Shown one piece after another: positions 24,737 to 32,409 of a stretch of DNA of 64,000 nt; position 1 is the first letter of the stretch; the number at the start of each line of letters is the position of its first letter. This stretch comes from Actinomycetes bacterium (GTDB lineage Bacteria; Actinomycetota; Thermoleophilia; Solirubrobacterales; 70-9), in assembly GCA_016861045.1 (NCBI GenBank), contig BOKP01000002.1:1-64000 (forward strand). The letters run 5' to 3'. A program made the position numbers and the translations under genes. The notes beneath the pieces are model-generated. The model was not told the origin of the DNA. It saw nothing but the letters and a program-made list of their open reading frames with translations, and searched no databases.

Positions 24737-25530
24737 GCGGCGGCGCGATCGAGATCAGCCTCGGCGAGGTGGCCGCGGCGCTCGTCCTCGTCGCGATCGC
24801 CGCCGCGATCTCGCGCTGGCGCCGGGCCGGGCTCGAGGCCGGCATCGGGATCGCGGTCGTCCGCAGCTTCGTCCAGCTCACCGCGATCGGGGTCGTGATC
24901 ACGGCGATCTTCGACAGCGACAGCCTGCTCCTCGTAGTCGCGCTGCTGGCGGTGATGGTCGGCTTCGGCGCGTTCACCGCCCGGACCCGCACCCGGCACG
25001 TCCCCGGCTCCCTCGGTCCGCTCCTGATCGCTCTCGCCCTCTCGGCGACGGCGACGCTCGGGCTCGTCCTGGCGCTCGGGATCTTCCCAGCCGAGCCGCG
25101 CTACCTGGTCCCCGTCGGCGGCATGGTGATCGGCAACGCGATGACCGCCTCCGCCGTCGCCCTGAACCGGCTCGGCGACGAGATGACCTCGTCCGCGGCC
25201 CGGATCGAGGCGACGCTGGCGCTCGGGGCGACGGCCCGGATCGCGGCCGAGCCGATCGTCCGCGGGGCGCTCCGCTCGGGGACGATCGCCCTCGTCGACT
25301 CGACGAAGACGACCGGCCTGATCTTCTTTCCGGGCACGATGGTCGGGATGCTGCTCGCCGGCGCCGACCCGACGGACGCGGTGCGGCTCCAGCTCATCCT
25401 GCTCTACGTGCTGCTCGGCGCGGTAGCGATCTCGGCCCTCGTCGCGACCACGCTCGCCTACCGCGGCTTCTTCACCTCCGCCCACCAGCTCCGCGACACG
25501 GCCGGGCGGCCTGCGGGCAACCGGCGCTAG
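24733..25530 (+). CDS. fetB: ABC transporter permease, FetB/UPF0014 family
   Basis: 265 residues, about seven membrane helices. Conserved family segments are VVRSFVQLTAIGVVI, GMVIGNAMTASAVALNRL, ALGATARIAAEPIVRGALR and STKTTGLIFFPGTMVGMLLAGADP. It pairs with the ATPase encoded directly upstream. TTG start at 24733 overlaps the upstream TGA. The expected role is metal (iron) export; other substrates are possible because few members have been tested. Confidence 0.92.
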   Translation: MSGGAIEISLGEVAAALVLVAIAAAISRWRRAGLEAGIGIAVVRSFVQLTAIGVVITAIFDSDSLLLVVALLAVMVGFGAFTARTRTRHVPGSLGPLLIALALSATATLGLVLALGIFPAEPRYLVPVGGMVIGNAMTASAVALNRLGDEMTSSAARIEATLALGATARIAAEPIVRGALRSGTIALVDSTKTTGLIFFPGTMVGMLLAGADPTDAVRLQLILLYVLLGAVAISALVATTLAYRGFFTSAHQLRDTAGRPAGNRR

Positions 25531-25638
25531 GACGACCGCCCCGGGGGTCGAGCCGGTCTCGGGCCCGCCCGTGCGCCCGGTGGCGGCTCGTCCGGCCCCG
25601 CGCGGGGCGCGGGGATCTTCTAGTCTCCGGCGACCGGT

Positions 25639-27018
25639 ATGGGACCGCGAACGCGAAGCTGGGCCCGGCGCGCGCCGGCGCTGCTGGCGCTCGTCGCGAC
25701 GGGCTTCGCGCTCTCCGGTTGCGCGTTCCAGCGCCCCGAGGATCCCGTCGTCCTCACCGGCTCGGAGCTTCCGCGCCTGATCGGGGCGCCGCCGGGGAAG
25801 ATCCTCGCCTACCGATACATCCAGGACCAGTGGCAGCAGGTCCCCGTCCAGGTGGACGAGCGCGCGGTGATCGACTTCGGGACCGTCTACGACGACGATC
25901 CCTACGGCGTCCAGGTCCTGACCTACACCGATCCCGGAACGTTCGTCGGCCCCGACCCCGATCCGACCCTGGACGGGAACGACGAGGTCGCCCTGATGGG
26001 CATCGACTCCTGGAGCCGGGCGCCCGCCGGCGCCCACCCCCCGAACGTCGTAGCGGGCTCGGGCGAGGAGCTGCGGATCCATGACGCCACCGGCGACCCG
26101 ATCGACACCTACGTCTATCTCTACAGGCAGACCGGCAACCTCGATCCCGGCGCCGGCCGGAGCTACGTCGACTACGACTTCGGCCTCCTCTCCGGCGACT
26201 ACAAGGGCACCTACCGCCTCAACGACGGCCCCAACCCCGAGGACTCGACGGTGACGACGAGCTTCTACTCGCGGCATTTCTCCGACCGCTGGACCGGCGA
26301 CGGGCTGCGGATCACGGCCCCGGGGGCGAGCGGCGTCGACATCCTCGATCGGCACAAGAACCTGTTCGCCCCGGGCTTCTGCGACCGCAGCGAGGACACC
26401 TTCAACGACGCCGAGGGCGCGTTCATCGTCAACAAGAGCGGCCCGGTCCGCGCGATCCGCTCCTACATCGGCGCGAACAGCGGGCCGCTGACCGGCCGCC
26501 AGCACGTCTTCTACGAGCGCCGCGAGGAGATCACCACGTTCCTCCGCGTCCACGCGATCCCCGCGGTCATGGACTTCTTCGACTACAGCCCCGCCGCGTC
26601 CGGGATGACCTACCGCAGTGACGCCGACGGGGACGGGGCCACGATCGACGGCATCCCCGATCAGGTCGACGCCGGCGAGATCGGCTGGGAGACGGTCGAC
26701 GGCGCCCAGGGCGGGCTCTCGATCGTGCACCGGATCAGCACCGACGTCCCCGGCCTCGACTGGACCTCCTACCATCTCGACGACAGCACGCCGTCGGGCC
26801 CGTCGCAGACGCAGTGCACCGGGGACGCCTTCGCCTACGGCTCGAGCGGACCCTGGATCAACGAGGGGATCCCGAACACCGATCCCCGCTCGACCCCCTT
26901 CTACTCGCTCACCGACCGCCGAACCCTCTTCTACGAGCTGCCGGGCAAGCCCGACGGGCCGCGGCGCTCGGCCCAGGTCGACAGCCCGCTTCAGGTCTCG
27001 GTCGCGCCGCACGACTGA
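25639..27018 (+). CDS. Predicted lipoprotein of unknown function
   Basis: 459 residues. An N-terminal Arg-rich and hydrophobic signal ends in the lipobox LSGC near residue 29. The mature protein is acidic, rich in Asp, Gly and aromatic residues, and probably beta-rich; it contains DADGDGATIDGIPDQVD, which resembles a calcium-binding DxDxDG loop. No family recognised. TAGTCT at 25621-25626 lies 12 nt before the ATG and no Shine-Dalgarno sequence is visible. Gene ends 132 nt before the oxidase operon, separated by a hairpin, so it is probably a separate unit. Confidence 0.8.
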   Translation: MGPRTRSWARRAPALLALVATGFALSGCAFQRPEDPVVLTGSELPRLIGAPPGKILAYRYIQDQWQQVPVQVDERAVIDFGTVYDDDPYGVQVLTYTDPGTFVGPDPDPTLDGNDEVALMGIDSWSRAPAGAHPPNVVAGSGEELRIHDATGDPIDTYVYLYRQTGNLDPGAGRSYVDYDFGLLSGDYKGTYRLNDGPNPEDSTVTTSFYSRHFSDRWTGDGLRITAPGASGVDILDRHKNLFAPGFCDRSEDTFNDAEGAFIVNKSGPVRAIRSYIGANSGPLTGRQHVFYERREEITTFLRVHAIPAVMDFFDYSPAASGMTYRSDADGDGATIDGIPDQVDAGEIGWETVDGAQGGLSIVHRISTDVPGLDWTSYHLDDSTPSGPSQTQCTGDAFAYGSSGPWINEGIPNTDPRSTPFYSLTDRRTLFYELPGKPDGPRRSAQVDSPLQVSVAPHD

Positions 27019-27022
27019 CGAA

Positions 27023-27048
27023 CCCCGCGCGCGCCGGGTCCCGCGGGG
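27023..27048 (+). terminator. Hairpin after the lipoprotein gene
   Basis: Arms CCCCGCG (27023-27029) and CGCGGGG (27042-27048) with a 12-nt loop, starting 5 nt after the stop codon. Probably separates the lipoprotein transcript from the oxidase operon. Confidence 0.45.
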
Positions 27049-27150
27049 CGCGCCCGGTCGGCGGCGAGCACGGGTCCCGGGCTCGCGCCGGCTGCCGGCC
27101 GGGTGCCCGGGGGATCGGATATGTTCCGCCTGCTCCGGTTGGACTGCTAG

Positions 27151-27702
27151 GTGGGAGACGCATTGCTTGATCCGAGCTACGATGGCTTTCAGATCGCGGT
27201 CGCGGTCGTCTTCGCGCTGATCGCGGTCTCGCTGGCGCTGTTCTTCGCCTTCGCGGCCCGCCAGGCCGGGCGCGAGATGTCCCTCGAGGCCGTGACCGAG
27301 GCCGCCTACCGGGCGCGGCCGCTGTGGCTGGCGTTCCTCGCGATCGTGCTCGGCACGATCGTCTGCGTGACCCTGTTCTTCACGCCCTACCGCCCCGACA
27401 CCGCCGCCGCCAGCGCGACCGTGAAGGTGGTCGGCGGGCAGTTCTACTGGACCATGGACCCGAAGAGCGTGCCCGCCGGCAGCGACGTCATCTTCGAGGT
27501 CACCGCGGCCGACGTCAACCACGGCTTCGGCGTCTACAACCCGACGGGACAGCTGATCGGGAACGTCCAGGCGATGCCCGGCTACACGAACGACCTCGAG
27601 CTGAGCCTCGACGAGCCCGGGACCTACCTCGTCTCGTGCCTCGAGTTCTGCGGCCTCAAGCATCACGACATGGCGGCCGAGTTCGAGGTGACGGAGGAGT
27701 AG
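27151..27702 (+). CDS. Heme-copper oxidase subunit II with CuA site
   Basis: 183 residues. Two membrane helices (about 12-35 and 55-77) precede a cupredoxin domain. CuA ligands are H124 (DVNHGFGV), C163 and C167 (CLEFC), H171 and M174, the same spacing as in Thermus ba3 oxidase. It accepts electrons from a c-type cytochrome and passes them to subunit I. The short length and two-helix anchor are near the B-family type. GTG start at 27151. The stop codon abuts the ATG of subunit I with no gap, so the two are translated together; the cytochrome c gene follows subunit I after 3 nt. Confidence 0.93.
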   Translation: MGDALLDPSYDGFQIAVAVVFALIAVSLALFFAFAARQAGREMSLEAVTEAAYRARPLWLAFLAIVLGTIVCVTLFFTPYRPDTAAASATVKVVGGQFYWTMDPKSVPAGSDVIFEVTAADVNHGFGVYNPTGQLIGNVQAMPGYTNDLELSLDEPGTYLVSCLEFCGLKHHDMAAEFEVTEE

Positions 27703-29733
27703 ATGGAGAGCGCCACGGCCACCGCCCCCGCCACCGGCAGCATCGCCCATCCCGACGGCGAGCGACTGATGGCGCCGCCGGACCGCGAGGCGCGGCTGGT
27801 CGGCTGGCTCTGCGCCGGCACCGGGCTGGCGCTGTTCGCGGTGATGGGCCTGCTCGGGCTGACGATGCGGCTCACCCAGGCCGAGGTGCTCGGCGTCTCC
27901 GACGAGTGGTTCTACCGGATCATGACCCTGCACGGATCGGGGATGCTCGCCGGAATCCTGCTGGCGTTGATGGGCGGGATCTGGTACGTGCTGAAGTCCG
28001 TCGCGGAGCTGAGCTTCACGCGGATGCTGGTCAGCTACGCGGCGATGGTCCTCGGCGCGGTCGTCGTCCTCGTCTCGGTCGTCTTCGGCGGGTTCGGGGC
28101 CGGCTGGACGTTCCTCTCGCCGCTGCCGTTCCTCCCGGCCGAGGCCTGGGACACCTGGGCCGCCGCGGCGTACTTCATCGGACTGATGCTGGTCGGCGTC
28201 AGCTTCCTCGTCTTCTGCATCGACGTGCTCACGACCCTGACCCGCACCTACGGCGGGCTCTCCGGCGCCCTCGGCGTTCGCTTCCTGCGCGACCGCGACG
28301 ACAACCCGCCGCCGCCGCAGGTGATCGCCGCCACCGCGGTCACCGCCCAGGGCACGCTGGCGAGCGCGGTCGGGTCGACGATCCTGATCGCGCTGCTCGG
28401 CAAGTCGATCGACTCCGGGGTCGAGCTCGACGCGCTCTGGGCGAAGAACCTGACCTACTTCTTCGGCCACTCCTACGCGAACCTGATCATCTACCTCGGA
28501 GCGGGGATGATCTACGTGCTGCTGCCGCGCTATGCGGGCCGCCAGTGGAAGACGACGAAGCCGCTCGCCTACGGCTGGCTGGCGACGCTGCTGCTGGTCA
28601 CGACCGCCTACGGCCATCACCTCTACATGGACTTCGTCCAGCCCGGGGCGGCGTCGGTGATCGCGACCGTCTCCTCATCGGCTGCGGCGCTGCCGGTCGC
28701 GGTCGTGACCGTCTACACCGGGGTCATGCTCGTCTGGGGCTCGCGATACCGCTGGACGCTCGCGAGCGTGCTGATCTACCTCGGCTTCGCGGGCTGGACG
28801 ATCGGCGGCGTCGGGGCCGTGATCGACTCCCTGATCCCGATCAACTTCCGGTTCCACAACACGCTCTGGGTGCCGGCCCACTTCCACACCTACCTGATGC
28901 TCGGCGCGGTCTTCTGGGTGATGGCCTTCCTCGTCCACATGCTCGAGCGGGCGGCGGGACGACCGGCCTCGGAGCGGGTCGCGAAGGCCTCGGTCGGCGC
29001 GATGGTGCTCGGCGGCTACGGCCTCGTCGGCGCTTGGTACGCGTCCGGGGCGCTCGGCGTGCCGCGCCGCTACTCGGTCCAGCCCGTCGACACCGAGGTC
29101 TACAGCGCGGTCGCGAGCGCGTGCGTGGCGCTGTTCGCGGTCGGCTTCCTGCTGGTCCTGTTCGAGGTCGGGCGGCTCGCGCTCGCCGCCCGCGGCGGCG
29201 CCGGCCGCGGCTCCGGCGCCGCCGCGCCGCCGCCGATCGCCGGGGCCGCGGCCGCGGCCGGGCCGGCGCCGGCCCGGCCCGCCCTGACCTCGCCCTTGCA
29301 GATCGGGACGGTGGTGGCGATCGCGGTCGCGGCCAGCTTCGCCCTGCTCCCGGGGATCTCGGCGGCGACCGAGGGCAACGTGCAGATGCACCACCTCGCC
29401 CATGCCGTGCAGTACCTCTACGGGATCGCGCTCGGGATCGCGTTCGGCTCGACGCCGTCGATCTTCCGGCGCCTCGCCCCGCGCTGGACCGGCGCTGCGA
29501 TCGCGGCCGGGATCATCGGCTCCACGGCGATGCTGCTGGCGATGGTCCCGGCCATCTACGAGCCGCTCCAGGACGACGACGTCCTCCACAGCTTGTACCA
29601 CGTCGGAGTCGTCGCGCTCGGCGTGATCACCGGATTCGGAGCGGCGTTGCTGGGACCGACCACCGGCAAGCTGCTCGCCGTGCTCTCGGTCGGAATGGGG
29701 CTGATGTACGCAGCCGGCGTGACAGGAGGCTAG
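27703..29733 (+). CDS. B-family heme-copper oxidase subunit I lacking the crosslinking Tyr (possible NO reductase), with extra C-terminal helices
   Basis: 676 residues. Ligands are all visible: H77 (LHGSG) and H395 for the low-spin heme, H393 (AHFH) for the high-spin heme, H256 (GHSYAN), H305 and H306 (GHHLYMD) for CuB. In oxygen reductases the helix carrying the first CuB histidine reads H-x3-Y; here the residue at that position is N260. Loss of this Tyr is a known mark of NO reductases that arose inside the oxidase superfamily, so NO reduction is a serious alternative to O2 reduction. After an Ala/Pro/Gly linker (about 485-525) come five more predicted helices with paired histidines (H563, H564, H567 and H629, H633), not part of the usual fold. 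Confidence 0.92.
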   Translation: MESATATAPATGSIAHPDGERLMAPPDREARLVGWLCAGTGLALFAVMGLLGLTMRLTQAEVLGVSDEWFYRIMTLHGSGMLAGILLALMGGIWYVLKSVAELSFTRMLVSYAAMVLGAVVVLVSVVFGGFGAGWTFLSPLPFLPAEAWDTWAAAAYFIGLMLVGVSFLVFCIDVLTTLTRTYGGLSGALGVRFLRDRDDNPPPPQVIAATAVTAQGTLASAVGSTILIALLGKSIDSGVELDALWAKNLTYFFGHSYANLIIYLGAGMIYVLLPRYAGRQWKTTKPLAYGWLATLLLVTTAYGHHLYMDFVQPGAASVIATVSSSAAALPVAVVTVYTGVMLVWGSRYRWTLASVLIYLGFAGWTIGGVGAVIDSLIPINFRFHNTLWVPAHFHTYLMLGAVFWVMAFLVHMLERAAGRPASERVAKASVGAMVLGGYGLVGAWYASGALGVPRRYSVQPVDTEVYSAVASACVALFAVGFLLVLFEVGRLALAARGGAGRGSGAAAPPPIAGAAAAAGPAPARPALTSPLQIGTVVAIAVAASFALLPGISAATEGNVQMHHLAHAVQYLYGIALGIAFGSTPSIFRRLAPRWTGAAIAAGIIGSTAMLLAMVPAIYEPLQDDDVLHSLYHVGVVALGVITGFGAALLGPTTGKLLAVLSVGMGLMYAAGVTGG

Positions 29734-29736
29734 GAA

Positions 29737-30171
29737 GTGGACGGGAGACGGTCGGACGAGGGAAGCCGGACGGTGCAGGCGTGGATCTACGGGATCCTCG
29801 CCGGGGTCGTGGTGCTGGCCCTGATGGGCATCGCCTACACGGTCGGCTCCAACAGCGGCGGCGACGAGCCCGCCACGACGCAGGCCGAGGCGACGACGAC
29901 CGACAAGGCGGACGAGACGACTGGCGGGGCGGGAGGCGGTCCCGAGGCGGAGCTCTTCGCCACGAACTGCGGGAGCTGCCACACGCTCGCGGCCGCCGGC
30001 ACCAGCGGCACCACCGGGCCCGACCTCGACGCCCTGGCCCCGGACGAGGCGCAGGTTCAGGCGGCGATCGAGAACGGCGGCGCCGGCTCCGGCGCGATGC
30101 CGGCGAACATCGTCACCGGCACCGACGCGAAGGACATCGCCGCCTACGTGTCCTCGTCGGCCGGGAACTGA
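29737..30171 (+). CDS. Membrane-anchored monoheme cytochrome c
   Basis: 144 residues. One N-terminal helix (about 15-36), a Thr/Ala/Glu-rich linker (40-65), then a class I cytochrome c domain with CGSCH (C78, C81, H82) and the sixth ligand M121 in GAMPANI. The likely electron donor to the CuA subunit two genes upstream. GTG start, preceded by AGGAGG 9 nt upstream and only 3 nt after the oxidase stop, so the three genes form one operon. Confidence 0.92.
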   Translation: MDGRRSDEGSRTVQAWIYGILAGVVVLALMGIAYTVGSNSGGDEPATTQAEATTTDKADETTGGAGGGPEAELFATNCGSCHTLAAAGTSGTTGPDLDALAPDEAQVQAAIENGGAGSGAMPANIVTGTDAKDIAAYVSSSAGN

Positions 30172-30176
30172 CCCAC

Positions 30177-30200
30177 CGCGGAGGAGCGCTCCGCTCCGCG
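30177..30200. terminator. Hairpin between convergent genes
   Basis: Arms CGCGGAG (30177-30183) and CTCCGCG (30194-30200) enclose a loop that itself contains GAGCGCTC. It lies 5 nt after the cytochrome c stop and 26 nt before the end of the convergent EF-G-like gene. Confidence 0.45.
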
Positions 30201-30226
30201 TCCGCCCCCTCGGCCGTGCCCCGCGC

Positions 30227-32323
30227 TCAGGCGACCGCCTCGGAGCCCGCGGAGCGGGCCGCGGCGATCACCTTCTCGGCGAGGTGGGCCGGGACCTCGG
30301 CGTGGCGGTCGAACTCGAGCGCGTAGTCGCCGCGGCCGCCCGTGATCGCGCGCAGCGCCGGGGCGTAGTCGAGGACCTCGGCCATCGGCACCTCGGCGAC
30401 GATCTCGGTCGTCCCGGCGCCGCCCTTGGGCTCCATACCGAGCGGATGGCCACGGCGCGAGTTGAGGTCTCCGATCACGTCGCCGACGCAGTCGTCGGGG
30501 CAGGCGATCGTCAGCTTCGCGATCGGCTCCAGCAGCGCCGGCGATGCGTCCGCCATCGCCTCCTTGAAGCCCATCGAGGCGCAGATCTTGAACGCCATCT
30601 CGGAGGAGTCGACCGTGTGGTGCTGGCCGTCCACGAGCCGCACGCGGACGTCCTTGATCGGGTAGCCGGCGAGCGTGCCGTGCTGCATCGCCTCCTTCAC
30701 GCCGGCCTCGACCGCGGGGATGAAGCCGCCCGGGATCACCCCGCCCTTGATCTCGTTGACGAACTCGAGGCCGGTCCCGGGGTCGGCCGGCTCGATCTCG
30801 ATGTGGCAGTCGGCGAACTGGCCGCGGCCGCCTGACTGCTTCTTGTAGCGGGAGTGGGCCTTGGCCGGCTTGCGGATCGCCTCGACGTAGGGGACGCGCG
30901 GCGGGTGCAGCTCGATCTCGGCCCCGTAACGGCTCTTCATCCGCGCGACCACGACCTCGACGTGGATCTGGGTCAGCCCGGCGATGATCTGCTCGCCGGT
31001 CTGCGGATCGCGGTGGACGTCGAGCGTCGGATCCTCCTCGCGCAGGCGCCGGATCGCCGTCGCCGCCTTCTCCTCGTCGCCGCGGCTCTTCGGCTCGAAC
31101 GCGAACGCCATCACCGGGCTCGGCAGCTCGAGCCGCGCAAGCGCCAGGTCGCGCCTGCGATCGCAGAGCAGCTCGCCGGCCCGGGTCTCCTTGAGCTTCG
31201 GCACGATCCCGATGTCGCCGGCGCCGAGGTCGTCGACCGCGGTCATCTTCGCCCCCTGTGCCTCCAGGAGCTGGCCGACCCGCTCCTGGGTGTCGCGGGT
31301 TACGTTCACGACCTGGGCGTCGGCGGTGAGCGTCCCCGAGAGGACGCGAACCACGTTGAGGCGTCCGGCGAAGGGATCGGCGGTCGTCTTGAAGACATGG
31401 ACGACGAGATCGTCGCCCTCGTCGGGCTCGATCCCGACCTCGGCGCCGTCGCCGTCGAGCAGGGTCCGGGCGCCGCGCATCGCCGGCGAGGGCAGGTCCT
31501 CGACGAGCGCCTCGAGCAGCCGGCCGGTGCCGAGGTTGCGGGTGGCGATCCCGCAGGTGACCGGGAACAGGTGGCCCTCGGTGACGCCGCGCTTGAGCGC
31601 CGTGACGATCTCCGAGTGGGAGATCTCCGCGCCCTCGAGGTAGTGCTCCATCAGCTCGTCGGAGTTCTCGGCCACCTCGTCCATGAGCTTGTCGCGGTAC
31701 TGCTCGGCGAGCTCGACCATCTCCTCGGGGATCTCCGCCTCGACCGTGCCGCCGCGCTCGGCGCTCTCGTGCAGGAAGGCCTTCATGTCGATCAGGTCGA
31801 CGATCCCCCGCACCTCGTGCTCGGTGCCGATCGGGATCTCGGTCGCGACGACGTGGGGACCGAACGCCGCCTTCAGCGAATCGAGGGCCGCGAAGAAGTC
31901 GGCCCGCTCGCGATCGAGCATGTTGACGAAGACGAGGCGCGGCAGCTCCGCTTCGGCCGCCCGCTGCCAGAGCCGGTCGGTTCCGACCTCGACCCCGGCC
32001 ACGGCGTTGACGACGACCACCGCCGCGTCGGCCACCGACAGCGCCGCGGCCGCCTCGGCGACGAAGCTCGGCTCCCCGGGAGCGTCGATCACGTTCAGCT
32101 TGCGGTCGTCGTGCTCGAAGGTCACGACGGCGGCATCGATCGACATCCCCCGCGCCTTCTCGTCCTCGGCGGAGTCGGTGACGGTGCTGCCGTCGTCGGC
32201 CCGCCCGAGCCGGTTGGTGACCCCCGCCTCGAACAGCATCGCCTCGCAGACCGAGGTCTTGCCACAGCCGCGATGTCCGACCAGAGCTACGTTCCGAATC
32301 CGGTCAGCCGACTTGTGCGACAT
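30227..32323 (-). CDS. Elongation factor G-like GTPase (EF-G2 type)
   Basis: 698 residues, the full EF-G domain order: GTPase domain (1-270), beta barrel (about 290-370), then domains III-V with the domain IV region around GGRGQFADCHIEIEP. G1 is GHRGCGKTS. G3 reads DAPGEPSF instead of DTPGH. G4 reads NMLD (134-137) instead of NKxD. These shifts resemble the non-canonical EF-G2/FusA2 group of actinobacteria, whose role is unclear; canonical fusA normally lies with the ribosomal str operon genes and none are here. ATG 32323 is 7 nt after TAGGCT on the coding strand, suggesting a leaderless message. Divergent from the enoyl-CoA hydratase. Confidence 0.92.
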   Translation of the reverse strand: MSHKSADRIRNVALVGHRGCGKTSVCEAMLFEAGVTNRLGRADDGSTVTDSAEDEKARGMSIDAAVVTFEHDDRKLNVIDAPGEPSFVAEAAAALSVADAAVVVVNAVAGVEVGTDRLWQRAAEAELPRLVFVNMLDRERADFFAALDSLKAAFGPHVVATEIPIGTEHEVRGIVDLIDMKAFLHESAERGGTVEAEIPEEMVELAEQYRDKLMDEVAENSDELMEHYLEGAEISHSEIVTALKRGVTEGHLFPVTCGIATRNLGTGRLLEALVEDLPSPAMRGARTLLDGDGAEVGIEPDEGDDLVVHVFKTTADPFAGRLNVVRVLSGTLTADAQVVNVTRDTQERVGQLLEAQGAKMTAVDDLGAGDIGIVPKLKETRAGELLCDRRRDLALARLELPSPVMAFAFEPKSRGDEEKAATAIRRLREEDPTLDVHRDPQTGEQIIAGLTQIHVEVVVARMKSRYGAEIELHPPRVPYVEAIRKPAKAHSRYKKQSGGRGQFADCHIEIEPADPGTGLEFVNEIKGGVIPGGFIPAVEAGVKEAMQHGTLAGYPIKDVRVRLVDGQHHTVDSSEMAFKICASMGFKEAMADASPALLEPIAKLTIACPDDCVGDVIGDLNSRRGHPLGMEPKGGAGTTEIVAEVPMAEVLDYAPALRAITGGRGDYALEFDRHAEVPAHLAEKVIAAARSAGSEAVA

Positions 32324-32330
32324 GGCCGCG

Positions 32331-32403
32331 AGCCTATAGCAGCCGCAACCTCCGGGCGCGCCCTCCCGCCGGCGGCACGGGCGCCGCAGGGCGGCTGTAC
32401 CTT
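32331..32403. promoter_or_regulatory. Divergent promoter pair, both leaderless-like
   Basis: TAGGCT on the minus strand (32336-32331) ends 7 nt before the EF-G-like ATG, and TACCTT on the plus strand (32398-32403) ends 6 nt before the enoyl-CoA hydratase ATG at 32410. The 86-nt gap shows no Shine-Dalgarno sequence for either gene. No convincing -35 elements are seen. Confidence 0.45.
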
Positions 32404-32409
32404 CCACGC

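Noticed and set aside
27116-27128. CGGA-TATGT-TCCG inverted repeat before the oxidase operon as an NO-responsive operator
   Set aside because: The arms are 4 bp and do not match known NsrR, NnrR/FNR or NorR sites; it may simply be a -10 region (TATGTT).
23881-28620. Open frame of 1,579 codons on the minus strand
   Set aside because: It is antisense to the methyltransferase, fetAB, lipoprotein and oxidase genes, all of which have intact family motifs; composition is typical of a shadow frame.
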